Below, piece by piece: positions 33,588 to 43,600 of a stretch of 64,000 bases of DNA (position 1 is the stretch's first letter; every line of letters starts with the position of its first letter). A program made the translations under genes and the position numbers. Source of the stretch: an uncultured Anaerobiospirillum sp. Its GTDB lineage: Bacteria; Pseudomonadota; Gammaproteobacteria; Enterobacterales; Succinivibrionaceae. The DNA lies in the NCBI GenBank assembly GCA_944389615.1, contig CALXNA010000002.1:1-64000 (forward strand), written 5' to 3'. The notes below the pieces were generated by a model. That model made no database searches and was not told where the DNA came from. It was given only the letters and a program-made list of their open reading frames with translations.

Positions 33588-34487
33588 GTGGCAGCAGATA
33601 AGGTAGACGAGGCATCAGATCTGTTACGTTCCACCGGCATCGGTGGACCGTTATTGTGCTTGGTGAGCGGTTTGAGCGGCTGGCACCCCAAGGTCGCATG
33701 GTGGTGTTTAAGCCCGTTGTGGTTTGTGCTGTTGGTGCCGCTGACCTTGGTGGCGCCGCCTGCTTTGCCCATCATCCTGTTGTTTTGGCTCCAGCGCTCA
33801 TGGCGCCATGCCGCGGAGCTGCCTTTGGCGGTCGACCCACGGGACGATAGTGCGGTCAAGCTGCGCTTGGTCGCGCTCGATTTAGGCGCCGTTCTGCGCC
33901 AGCAGCGCCATCTCTTAATGGGCCTTGTCATGGCCTATTACCTCATCGCCATCGGCGGCAGCTTTATCTTAAGCTCGGCGCTGCAATCGGCGCTCAATCT
34001 CTACATGGCCCAAGCGCAGGCTCATAAGGTACTGCAGATCGCCACCCCCGAGCAGATTGCCTACTCCAATTCTGTGGTGCATTACATCGCGCTCTATCTC
34101 ATCGTAGTGGCGGTGACCATCATCACCATCTTCGCCACCACCATCGTGGCGCTCTTCACGAGCAAAGACCCCGCCGGCACGCAAGTTCTGGCGCTGCCGC
34201 GCCTTGCGTCGGCGGTGGCGACGCTGCTGGGCAAAAACCTGCCTGGGATTGCCATGATCCTTGCCTTGTTCTATGGCGTGATCATGACGGTGGAGCGCTA
34301 TTACGCGCACTTTCGCATCGTCGCGGTCGAGGCCATGATCTTAGGCCAAGATTACTTTGACCCGAGCATCTGGTTTCTGCTCTTGCGTGGCTACCTGATC
34401 CAAGCCTTCTTCGTGGCTCTGGTCTTAGTCTTGTTCATGGGCTGCGGCTTGCTCGCCCCGAGCCACCAAAACGATAAGTCCAATTGA
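33588..34487 (+). CDS. Membrane protein of unknown function
   Basis: This 299-residue protein has about six hydrophobic segments, near residues 38-53, 54-70, 105-130, 162-192, 212-235 and 265-290. Short charged loops separate them, including RSWRHAAELPLAVDPRDDSAVKLRL between the first pairs. I do not recognise the family. The GTG start is supported by GGAGGG upstream, directly after the 16-bp tandem repeats. It is followed 100 bp later by the YbaK-like gene on the same strand. Confidence 0.65.
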   Translation: MAADKVDEASDLLRSTGIGGPLLCLVSGLSGWHPKVAWWCLSPLWFVLLVPLTLVAPPALPIILLFWLQRSWRHAAELPLAVDPRDDSAVKLRLVALDLGAVLRQQRHLLMGLVMAYYLIAIGGSFILSSALQSALNLYMAQAQAHKVLQIATPEQIAYSNSVVHYIALYLIVVAVTIITIFATTIVALFTSKDPAGTQVLALPRLASAVATLLGKNLPGIAMILALFYGVIMTVERYYAHFRIVAVEAMILGQDYFDPSIWFLLLRGYLIQAFFVALVLVLFMGCGLLAPSHQNDKSN

Positions 34488-34586
34488 ATGCGTCCCATCA
34501 CTACTCAATCAAGATAGGGACATCAGGCTACAGTCCCAGCATCTACTGCTGCGCCGCTCCGGCGCCGCGGGCTGATAGGTGGAACG

Positions 34587-35084
34587 ATGTTTGTCAAAGA
34601 AACGATTTTGCCGCTGCTCACGCAGTACCACGTGTCTTATCACCTCTATGCCCATGAGGCGATTGCCCATGGGGCGATCACGGTGGATCTGCCGCTGATG
34701 CAGGGCACCATGCTCAAGAACTTGGTGCTGACCAACAAGCACCACGACCTGTACCTCTTTACCTTGCCCTTGGACTATCGGGCTGACCTCAAGGCCCTCG
34801 CGCAGATCTTGGGCGTGCCGCGCTTTAGCTTTGCTAAAGCCTCCGACTTGGCCTTGATGGGCATTCCGCCGGGGCATGTCAGCCCGCTGTGCCTGCTCAA
34901 TGACCCGGGCCATCTCTTCCACTATGTGCAGCCGCTCGAGCTCGATCAATTTGACTTGGTCAACTGCCACCCGCTCGACAACCACTTCTCGATCGACATC
35001 AAGCGCACAGATCTCGAGCAGCTGGTCGCAAACTCAGGCCATCCCGTCACCAAGGTCGCAGGTACCGTGCTGGAGCCTAAGTAG
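34587..35084 (+). CDS. YbaK/ProX-type aminoacyl-tRNA deacylase
   Basis: This 165-residue stand-alone editing domain hydrolyses mischarged tRNA(Pro) or a related aminoacyl-tRNA. Family traits are MLKNLVLTNKHHDLYLFTLPLDY (the KNL motif with the catalytic-pocket Lys), DLKALAQILGVPRFSFA and PPGHVSPLCLLND. The order resembles PrdX/ProX more than YbaK proper. Its stop codon directly abuts the ATG of the DNA glycosylase gene, so the two are co-translated. Confidence 0.82.
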   Translation: MFVKETILPLLTQYHVSYHLYAHEAIAHGAITVDLPLMQGTMLKNLVLTNKHHDLYLFTLPLDYRADLKALAQILGVPRFSFAKASDLALMGIPPGHVSPLCLLNDPGHLFHYVQPLELDQFDLVNCHPLDNHFSIDIKRTDLEQLVANSGHPVTKVAGTVLEPK

Positions 35085-35636
35085 ATGGCCGAGCGCATCA
35101 CGGGCTTTGCCCCCTTTGTCCCCACAGATGCTCAGGTCTTGATCTTGGGCTCGATGCCCTCGGTCAAGTCCTTGCAGCAGGGCTTTTACTACGCGCATCC
35201 GCAAAACCGCTTCTTTAAGGTGATCGCGGCGCTGCACACCAAGTGGCGCGCCCAGCGCACCAACTCCGAGGTTACGCCGAGCGTGCTCACTACGGTCGCA
35301 GAGCGTAAGGCGGCGCTGACGGATTTGGGGATCGCGCTCTACGATGTCGTAGCTTCGTGTGAGCGCGAAGGCTCGCTTGATAGCAAGATCAAGCATTACG
35401 AGTACGCCGACATCTGGGGCCTGCTTAAGCAGCATCCCTCCATCACCACGGTTATCACCAACGGCGGCTTTGCCAAGACCCATTTCATCCGCTCCACCAT
35501 CAAGCCCCATCAGCCGGTGCCCTTTACCTTCGTAGCGCTGCCGTCGACCTCGCCTGCGCACGCCGTGCCGGTGGCCACCATCGTGGCCCAATATGAGGCT
35601 GTGCTTGCACCACTCTTAGGCCTATTCTCGCCCTAA
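35085..35636 (+). CDS. Family 6 uracil-DNA-glycosylase superfamily (hypoxanthine-DNA glycosylase)
   Basis: This DNA-repair enzyme is expected to excise hypoxanthine (deaminated adenine) from DNA. LILGSMPSVKSL, YYAHPQNRFFKVI, DLGIALYDVV, TNGGFAKTHF and LPSTSPAHA are the family's catalytic and base-pocket motifs. The 183-residue length is typical. It starts immediately after the YbaK-like gene's stop. Confidence 0.85.
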   Translation: MAERITGFAPFVPTDAQVLILGSMPSVKSLQQGFYYAHPQNRFFKVIAALHTKWRAQRTNSEVTPSVLTTVAERKAALTDLGIALYDVVASCEREGSLDSKIKHYEYADIWGLLKQHPSITTVITNGGFAKTHFIRSTIKPHQPVPFTFVALPSTSPAHAVPVATIVAQYEAVLAPLLGLFSP

Positions 35637-35682
35637 GCCAAATGGCTTAAGATGAGCACAGTAAGTCAAATGGAGGGTGGCT

Positions 35683-36801
35683 ATGGCACAGATCAAATGG
35701 GGTGTACTCTTGAGCCTGCTGCTGTGCGGCAGCGTGTGGGCGGCGCCGCAGCCGACGTCCCAGCCGACACAGACGCAACCTTCGTCACAGGTTCAGTCGG
35801 CATTGCAGCCGACGCCACAGACGCAGCCGGCGTCGCAGTCGGCGTCCCAGCCGACACAGCCGCAGTCGGCGTCGCAGCCGACGTCCCAGCCGAAGACCCT
35901 GACGGTGGAGCGCTCCTTTAGCGTCAGCCACGTCCAAGTGCCGCCGATCTGCGAGCTCGATAAGTTCAAGACCACCTGTACCCGTCTTGTTAACTACTAC
36001 GTGCGCCGCTTTGAGCGCGAGATGGTCAGCCACATCAACCTCCAATTTGACGCCAACGACCCCTTCGCTGAGCACAACAATATGGGGCGCAAGCGCGAGA
36101 AGTCGGTGCAAAACGTCACCATGAGCGTCTACTCGCGCCCCGATGAGCCGGTACTCGCGCTCTTCTCTATCTTCAAGCAAAAGGTCGTGGGGCAAGAGCA
36201 AGAGAACCTCTTAGTTGAGACCATCAACTTCGACGTTGAGAGCGGCCGCTCCATCCGCTTCAACCAGCTCTTTGGCAAGCCCGAGCTTGCCGCCATGCTC
36301 TGTGCGCGTGCCATCGAAGCTAAGTACCAGAGTCTCAAGTCGCCGCTCTTGCCGGTCGTGATCAGCGCGACGGAGCTCAGCCCCAGCAACTTCATCATCT
36401 CGCCACGCGGCCTGCGCTTCTTCTTTGCCCCGGGCCTCGTCAAACCCAATTCCACCACCGCCGAGAGCATGCTAATTCGCCTTGAGGCGCTGCAAAGTGC
36501 CGAGCCGGTGGCCCAGTGGTGGTCGGGCAAGGATACCGAAATCACCGATGAGCAGCGCGCGGCGCTCGCTAACTCGAGCCTCAGTGGCGTGATCAAGCTC
36601 GAAGAGGACATGCCCAGCGCCGCCGAGGTCAAAGCCGCCCAGCGCTTAGCCCAAAGTGAGCACGACGCGGCCGCGGCCAAGGAAGCCGCCGAACAGGCTG
36701 CTGCCGCCATTGAGGGCAAGTCCGTGACCGACGCGGTCGCCGCGCCGAGCCCGGGCCACGCCGTCGCGGCCGAGCCGCGCCGCTTAGGCCCCGCGCAGTA
36801 G
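35683..36801 (+). CDS. Secreted DUF3298-like protein with Pro/Thr/Ser/Gln-rich head
   Basis: Residues 1-20 form a signal peptide (LLLCGSVWAAP). Residues 21-70 are a low-complexity stretch of repeated QPTSQ/QSASQ units. A DUF3298/RsiV-like domain follows at about 80-290, with SVYSRPDEPVLALFSIF, INFDVESGRSIRFNQLFGKPE and GLRFFFAPGLV. The C-terminus (about 305-372) is Ala-rich. Such domains occur in periplasmic or envelope proteins, some being peptidoglycan- or lysozyme-related sensors. GGAGG precedes the ATG at 35683. The exact role is unknown. Confidence 0.65.
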   Translation: MAQIKWGVLLSLLLCGSVWAAPQPTSQPTQTQPSSQVQSALQPTPQTQPASQSASQPTQPQSASQPTSQPKTLTVERSFSVSHVQVPPICELDKFKTTCTRLVNYYVRRFEREMVSHINLQFDANDPFAEHNNMGRKREKSVQNVTMSVYSRPDEPVLALFSIFKQKVVGQEQENLLVETINFDVESGRSIRFNQLFGKPELAAMLCARAIEAKYQSLKSPLLPVVISATELSPSNFIISPRGLRFFFAPGLVKPNSTTAESMLIRLEALQSAEPVAQWWSGKDTEITDEQRAALANSSLSGVIKLEEDMPSAAEVKAAQRLAQSEHDAAAAKEAAEQAAAAIEGKSVTDAVAAPSPGHAVAAEPRRLGPAQ

Positions 36802-37156
36802 AGCGCCCTGAGTGGAGTAGGGGTGCGTCGCGGAATAGAGGGTGGCGTCGGGGCGCAGCCGAGTAGGCTGCCAGCGCCGACAAGCCCGGAGCCGCTGTGG
36901 TCGCGCCCTGCCCTTGGGCTACGTGGGCTTGCGCAGGCTGGTTGGGGCAAATGGGCGGGGCAGCTCACAAATTTCACTTTATCCGCGCAAGTTGCAGGTG
37001 CAAACTGCGCTGTCAGCGTGTGCGGTTGCTATCATGATCGGATGTGGCTGTGTCAGCTACCTGCCATTCCCCAGCTCAAGTGGCGCAGTTTGGAGCTAAG
37101 GACAGACTGTGGGGGCGCTGCGTGCGTGCTGTTACTTGAGCGCTGGTGTGGTCGGG

Positions 37157-37196
37157 GAGTGGCGCCGAGCTGCGCCGAGTGGCGCCGAGCTGCGCC
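37157..37196 (+). repeat. Two 20-bp tandem repeats upstream of lacZ
   Basis: GAGTGGCGCCGAGCTGCGCC is present twice in perfect tandem and a third partial copy follows. The array lies about 45 bp before the beta-galactosidase start. The gap 36802-37242 shows no supported gene. Confidence 0.75.
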
Positions 37197-37242
37197 GAGC
37201 TTGCGGCCCAGCTGGGACTTATCGTCTTTGTAGGAGAGTAAG

Positions 37243-40200
37243 ATGGGTGACTTTGACCTTGGTATTGTGCAGAACCCGCGCGTCTTTGAGCAAAATCGCT
37301 TAGCACCGCACTCAGATCACTTGTGCTATGCCAATTATCAGGAGATGATGGATGGTGCGGGAAGCTCATTGCGCCAGAACCTCAACGGGTCGTGGCTGTT
37401 CCACTATGCCTTGAACTTCGGCCAGATGCCGCAGGGCTTTGAGCGCGATGACTTTGACGTCAGCGGCTGGGTGTCGATCAAGGTGCCTGGGCACTTTGAG
37501 ACCCAGGGCTTTGGTAAGCCACATTACACCAATGTCGCCTACCCATGGGATGGGCGCGAGCAGGTGCACCCGGGCGAGATCCCGCAGCGCTTCAATGCCG
37601 TGGGCTCCTATGTCACCTTCTTTGAGGTCAGCTCCAAGTGGCAAAACTGCTTTATCTGCTTTGAGGGCGTCGACTCGGCCTATGCCGTCTACTTAAACGG
37701 CCACTATGTGGGCTATGCCACCGGCTCCTTTACCCCATCTGACTTTGACCTGACCCCATACCTGCGGCAAGGCACCAACCGCCTTGCCGTGCGCGTCTTT
37801 AAGTACAGCTCGGGCTCGCACTTAGAAGACCAAGACTTCTGGCGCTTATCGGGCATCTTCCGCGGGGTCTACCTCTACACCAAGCCTGCCATCTACCTTG
37901 AGGACATCTTCGTTAAGCCGAGCTTAGATGACAGCTATACCAAGCCATTGTTAAGTGGCACTCTCAAGTTGAATGCTCCGGGCGCTGTCCAGCTCTACCT
38001 CTACGACGAAGAGCATCGCGTCTGCTCTCAGGCCGTGTTGGTTGATGCGGCCAACACCGATGTAGCCTTTTCCATGGATCTGGAGGGCCTGACCTTAAAG
38101 CCATGGTCGGCCGAGAAGCCACATCTTTACTCCTTGATCTGCCAAGTCGTGTCGCAGGCTGAGGCGGCGCGCGTTAACTTCCACTGTGCCGGGGCGGGCG
38201 CTTATGAGGCGCTTGAGGCCAACGAGAGCGCTGCTAAGAACGCGATCTTCGAGCTCGATGAGCCATCCTATGGCATCTGCACCTTGCAGCTCGGCTTCCG
38301 CCGCTTTGAGCTCAAAGACGGCATCATGTGCTTAAACGGCAAGCGCATCGTATTCCACGGCGTCAACCGCCACGAGTTCTCGGCGGTGGGCGGCCGCACC
38401 GTCTCCGATCAAGAGACCTATAACGATCTCTTGACTATGAAGCGCAACAACATCAACGCCGTCCGCACCTCGCACTATCCTAACTCCAGTGCCCTCTACC
38501 ACTTCTGCGATGAGCTCGGCCTCTATGTCATCGACGAGACCAACCTCGAGACTCATGGCACGTGGCAGTGCTTAGGCCGCGACCATTGCGATGACTATAC
38601 GCTGCCGAAGGATCGGCCCGAGTGGCACGATGCAGTGTTAGCGCGTGGTCAGGCGATGTTAGAGCGCGATAAGAACCATCCGTGCATCGTCATCTGGTCG
38701 TGTGGTAACGAGTCCTTTGGTGGCAGCACCTTGTTTGACTTGAGCCAATACTTCCGCACCCGCGACCCATCGCGCTTAGTCCACTACGAGGGCCTGTTCC
38801 ACGACCGCAGCTACAACGACACCTCGGACATGGAGTCGCAGATGTACACCACGGTCGCCGGGGTCGAACAGTTCTTGGCCGAGCATCCGGACAAGCCATT
38901 TATCATGTGCGAGTACACCCACGCCATGGGCCAGTCCTGCGGCGGCATGAAGCTTTATACCGACCTGTCCAAGCGCAATCCGCGCTACCAAGGCGGCTTC
39001 ATCTGGGACTATAAGGATCAGGCCTTCTTGGTACAAAACCAAGCGGGCGTCGAGTACTACGCCTACGGCGGTGACTTTGATGATCACCCGACCGAGTTTA
39101 ACTTCTCAGGTAACGGCATCACCTATGCCGACGGCTCGGAAACCTCGAAGATGGCCGAGGTCAAGTTCAACTACCAAGACTTTACCTTGGAGCCGAGCCG
39201 CGACACCATTAAGATCACCAATTACTCGCTCTTTACCAATACCGAAGACTACATCCTGCGCGTGCGCCTGCTGTTAAACGGCACCGTGGTCTCATCCTAC
39301 ACTGACTCGGTCGCCTGCGCGCCGGGCGAGAGCGTCGAGGTCAAGACCAATCTTGCGCTGCTCGATGAAAACGTCGCCCACGGCTCCTTTGACCAAAACG
39401 CCGAGTACATCATCCAAGCGTGCCTTGAGCTGGCCGAAGACCGTCCGTGGGCTGAGGCCGGTTACGACGTCGCCTTTGGTGAGGGCATTATCTTCTCACC
39501 AGCCCAGTACATCGTACTGCCGCAAAAGAGCGGGGAGCTCGAGCTACTCGATACCGGCTTTAACTACGGCGTCGTGGGCAAGAACTTCCGTGTCCTCTTC
39601 TCTAACGGCGTCGGTGGCCTCGTCAGCTACCAAGTCGGTGGCATCGAGTACTTAGGCGACATGCTGCGCCCGAACTTCTGGCGCGCTCCGACCGACAACG
39701 ACAATGGCAATAAGATGGCCTTCCGCGACGGTGTGTGGCGTAACGCCGGGCGCTTTGCTAAGTGCGTAGCGCACGAGGGTAAGCTCCTTGAGCACTGCGC
39801 GCAGGTCAGCTATAAGCTGCAGCTTGCCACCTTGCCGGTAGAGGCTTACGTCACCTTGACCTACAGCGTCTATCCATCGGGCCAAATCCGCTTAGACCTC
39901 GACTATCAGAAGGCCGAGGGCTTGCCGGAGTTGCCGGAGTTTGGCATCTTGCTGCCGCTCAAGGCCCACTTCAGCGAGCTCGATTACTACGGCCGCGGCA
40001 GCAGCGCCAACTATCCAGACCGCAAGGACGGCTATAAGTTAGGCTTCTACAGCTCAACCACGGTCGACGAGTTTGAGCTTTACCTCAAGCCGCAGGAGTC
40101 GGGCAATCACTGCGACACCCGCTACTTCATCTTGCGCGATGATAAGAGCGACCACGGCATGATCTTCACCTGCGTCGCACAGCCGTTTAACTTCTCGGCC

Positions 40201-40395
40201 CTGCCATGGAGCCCAACCCAGATTGAGGAAGCCCGTCACCCATTTGAGCTCCCGGACATCAACTACACCTACGTCAAGTTGAGCTCGGCCATGATGGGCA
40301 TCGGCGGCGACGACAGTTGGGGCGCCCCGGTCTTAGACCAGTACAAGGTACCAAACCAAGACCTGCACCTGAGCTTCGTATTCCAAGGCTTCTAA
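37243..40395 (+). CDS. lacZ: GH2 beta-galactosidase
   Basis: This cytoplasmic enzyme releases galactose from imported beta-galactosides. Its 1050 residues have the LacZ layout: sugar-binding jelly roll, Ig-like domains, TIM barrel with GVNRHEFSAVGGRTVS and VRTSHYPNS, and a C-terminal beta-sandwich with FWRAPTDNDNGNKM. Glu490 in SCGNES is the acid/base and Glu557 in MCEYTHAMG the nucleophile. RBS GGAGAG precedes the ATG. There is no signal peptide, so it would finish the galacto-oligosaccharides brought in by the GanSPQ-like importer, taking the role played by GH42 GanA in Bacillus. It is a single-gene unit. Confidence 0.95.
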   Translation: MGDFDLGIVQNPRVFEQNRLAPHSDHLCYANYQEMMDGAGSSLRQNLNGSWLFHYALNFGQMPQGFERDDFDVSGWVSIKVPGHFETQGFGKPHYTNVAYPWDGREQVHPGEIPQRFNAVGSYVTFFEVSSKWQNCFICFEGVDSAYAVYLNGHYVGYATGSFTPSDFDLTPYLRQGTNRLAVRVFKYSSGSHLEDQDFWRLSGIFRGVYLYTKPAIYLEDIFVKPSLDDSYTKPLLSGTLKLNAPGAVQLYLYDEEHRVCSQAVLVDAANTDVAFSMDLEGLTLKPWSAEKPHLYSLICQVVSQAEAARVNFHCAGAGAYEALEANESAAKNAIFELDEPSYGICTLQLGFRRFELKDGIMCLNGKRIVFHGVNRHEFSAVGGRTVSDQETYNDLLTMKRNNINAVRTSHYPNSSALYHFCDELGLYVIDETNLETHGTWQCLGRDHCDDYTLPKDRPEWHDAVLARGQAMLERDKNHPCIVIWSCGNESFGGSTLFDLSQYFRTRDPSRLVHYEGLFHDRSYNDTSDMESQMYTTVAGVEQFLAEHPDKPFIMCEYTHAMGQSCGGMKLYTDLSKRNPRYQGGFIWDYKDQAFLVQNQAGVEYYAYGGDFDDHPTEFNFSGNGITYADGSETSKMAEVKFNYQDFTLEPSRDTIKITNYSLFTNTEDYILRVRLLLNGTVVSSYTDSVACAPGESVEVKTNLALLDENVAHGSFDQNAEYIIQACLELAEDRPWAEAGYDVAFGEGIIFSPAQYIVLPQKSGELELLDTGFNYGVVGKNFRVLFSNGVGGLVSYQVGGIEYLGDMLRPNFWRAPTDNDNGNKMAFRDGVWRNAGRFAKCVAHEGKLLEHCAQVSYKLQLATLPVEAYVTLTYSVYPSGQIRLDLDYQKAEGLPELPEFGILLPLKAHFSELDYYGRGSSANYPDRKDGYKLGFYSSTTVDEFELYLKPQESGNHCDTRYFILRDDKSDHGMIFTCVAQPFNFSALPWSPTQIEEARHPFELPDINYTYVKLSSAMMGIGGDDSWGAPVLDQYKVPNQDLHLSFVFQGF

Positions 40396-40446
40396 CGCGC
40401 CCGCCCCGCCGCGCCTTCCTCGCGCCCGCGGCGCGGCGCGGCGCAG

Positions 40447-40485
40447 AGCTCGTATCGCCCCCTGCGGGTGATACGGGCTTTTTGC
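40447..40485 (+). terminator. Terminator of lacZ
   Basis: AGCTCGTATCGCCC pairs with GGGTGATACGGGCT with mismatches, followed by TTTTT and then a second T-rich run. It closes the lacZ transcript before the giant gene. Confidence 0.75.
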
Positions 40486-40664
40486 TTTTTATGGTGATTA
40501 TGTTTTTATGTCGCGGCGATCAAGGTTTTGACCGGCCTTTTTCCACTATTGGCCGTAGTTAGACACTACAATAGTCGCAGTGACATCTCAGGGCGCTGTA
40601 GCCCTATGATGGAGCGTTGGTAAGAGGCCGCTTAGGAGCGGTGAGGTTAGTTAAGGAGCGCGTC

Positions 40665-43600
40665 ATGCCGTCACGTTCAGATTCCGATCACATCAAGCGT
40701 ACTCAGACTGGGCAGCAGCCTGATGCTGCGCGCAACCACGAGGTTGGCGCCACGCAAGATGATAAAGCCGCGGCGTCGGCGTGTGACGACAATGCGGCCT
40801 TACTGGATGCCTTAGCCTCCGCCTTAGACGACCAAGACGCGGACGACGCCGAAGAGAGCGCTGCGGCCGCGGCGGCGGAGCCGGGCGCGGAGCGCGCGAA
40901 CGCGCACGACGCGCAAAGCGCGCAAGGCGCGGACAGCGCCGCTGCGGCCACGGTGGACGCTGGGGGCGGAGCGGAAGCTGCGGCCGGGGCCACGGCGGAA
41001 GCCGGGGCGGTCACGCTCGATGAGCTCAAGGGCGAGGTAGGGAGCAAGCACGACCCGTGGTTTGAGGCGGAGGCAGGCTTGTATGCCGCGACCCAGCTCT
41101 ACCACCCGGGCCAAGACCCATGCCCGATCCTACACGAAAACGCCGGGGACAAGATGCCCGCGCCGGAGCTTGAGCATGTCTCGGGGGCTAAGTTTGACCC
41201 CTCGTACCTCTTACCTGAGCTCAAGGAGCTTGAGGGCGTCAGCCCGCAGCTCACGGCGCGCTTGAGGCAGGAGATGCTCTCGGGGAGCAGCCAGCTCTTC
41301 AATCAGCTCATGCTCTACCATAACTTAGAGCAGCTGGGCGCGCAGAGCATTCCGGACTTAAACGCCGCTGAGCTACGCAAGCTCATGGCCGAGAGCTTAA
41401 AGTCGATCTCCTGGGCTGAGCTCGATCAGTACTGCAAACTCTTTTGGGGCCTGCCCCCGAAGCTTGAGGACGAGCTTAAGGTCAAGCTGCAGCGGGCCCA
41501 TGCGGTGCTCGAGCACAACTTGATGCAGCACCTCTACCAAGTCGGTCGCGCCCATAACTTCAGCCCCTTTCCTGAGCCTAATCCTAACGCCTACCAAGAT
41601 TGGTACCAGCGCGTTGAGCAGACCTTTTACCGGCGCCCGGCCTATATGGAGGAGCATCGCACGGTGGGCATGCTGCTCACTCGGATCGGCGTCTTGATGG
41701 GCGCGCCCTCGGCAGTCTGGCTCTTCTCGCAGTTTTCGGACTTTGACATGGCGGTGGGCATTGAGCACATGCGCAATCTGGTCTTTGAGACCTATGCCCA
41801 ATACGAAGAGGACATCCGTCAGTATCTCAAGGCCCATCCGCTCCCGGACTCCAAGGAGTTAGACGAGGTCATCTTCTACGCCTATCTCTTGGCCGACAAG
41901 ACCCACCTCGAGAGCGACTTTGAGCAGTATCTGGCCTTGGTGCAGCTGTCCAATCAGCTCACCTTGTTTAAGATGCTCTCCGGCGGCTTCTGCCATGAGG
42001 ACAACTTCGAGTTTGACCTCGTCAACTATGTCAATCGCATGGTGGGCAAGAATGGCTTAAGCGGTGACTACGAGCCGCGCGATGAGAGCGACTTGGCCTC
42101 AAGCGCGCTTAACAGCGGCACCATCTTTAAGACCCAGTACCGCAATGTCGCCGAGTTCAAGCGCCTGTTGCCTCATGTCTACGGCCTGCACTTTTGCTAC
42201 TTAGATAGTGTGCTGCAGCTGGGCTTAAACGGCATGGGCCACTACGCCATTCCGTGCGCGCAGCTGCGCATGCACATCTACAACCTCGGCCGCATCTCCA
42301 ACACCATCTTTATCAAGCGCGCCGACCAACGCGCTAACTTAAGCGCGCTCGACCTCAATCTGTGCTTTATCAGCCCGCTGCTTGGCTACATCTTCGGCCA
42401 AGATGCTTTGGCGATCGGCCGCCATGCGGTCGAGGAGTTCAACTGGCGCGTCAAGAATAAGGACAGCGCGGGCGTCTTCTACTATCAGCTCTTGGCAAGT
42501 GATGCCAAGTCGCCCGGTTACCTCGCTTCCTTGCCTGAGTACAGCGTCGCCCAAAAGCTCTTTAAGGACAGCTTAAGTGATGCCCTCTCTAAGGGCGAGT
42601 TCACCCCGCAAATGGAGAAGTGGGCGCTGCACTTATTCGTCAAGCAGCGCATCTTAGAGTTCCTCACCCCGGTGGGCGTGCCGGTCACGGGCGCAGCGGG
42701 TATGCGCATTGAGGCCTTGTCTAACGACAATCTGCGCGCGGTGATGGAGCTTATCTGCAGCTACGTCATCTTCAGCCACAACCTCATCTTCAAGCACTTC
42801 ATGGCCGGAGCCTATGGCGCCGATCGTTATATGGAGCAGCACCCGGTCACGCCGCAAGAGCCGCAAAAGCGCCACCGCAAGACCTCATACTTGTCTAAGA
42901 GTGAGCGCGATTACCTTGCCTATCAAAAGCAACAGGCGGCCAAGGAAGCTGAGGCCGAGCGCCTCAAGCAGCGCGAGCCGGTGTTCTTAGATCACTTCTT
43001 AGCCTGCAATGCGCGCATTGGTAGCAGTGTCGCCCTCTACGATGAGCATGGCTTGCTCGTGGTCAGTGAGAAGCTGCAGCAGCGCGTCTCCTTAGGCGGC
43101 GCGCGCGACGATGGCGGGCGCTTTGATACAGTGAGCGCAGATACCTTCGGCGGTAAGGGCAAAAAGGGTGGCACCCGCCATTTCAACCCAGAGAGCTATG
43201 TCCCGGGCATGCAGATGTCCAACTCGCCCGAGCTCATTTTGGCCTCCCAGCTCCTGTCCCAAGACGCGCGCAGCCCGTATCTGGAGGCAGGCCGCGCCGC
43301 GGGGCAGATTCTGGGGCGCTACCACACCCCGGCGTGGGTGATCGATCGCTATAGCACCTTCAATCTGCCCCAAGTGAGCTCCTATGGCGAGCTCATCGGC
43401 GATACCGGCACCGTCGCGCTGATTCCGGGCACCCCGGCTTGGTCATCTTATTTGATGGGCCGCGCTTGGTACACGGGTGAGCTGATTGGGTCAAAGCAGG
43501 TGCGCCTCGGCTATGCCTTGCTCTGCTATGCCGATTTGGCCGGGTGCTATGAGGCGAGCTCCTATGTCGCCACCATGTGCCAGCCGCTCTTTTTGAGCAA

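Noticed and set aside
40703..41114. Minus-strand Ala/Ser-rich open frames opposite the start of the giant gene
   Set aside because: They are shadows of the acidic Ala-rich head; the plus strand has the ribosome-binding site and continues for 11 kb in one frame.
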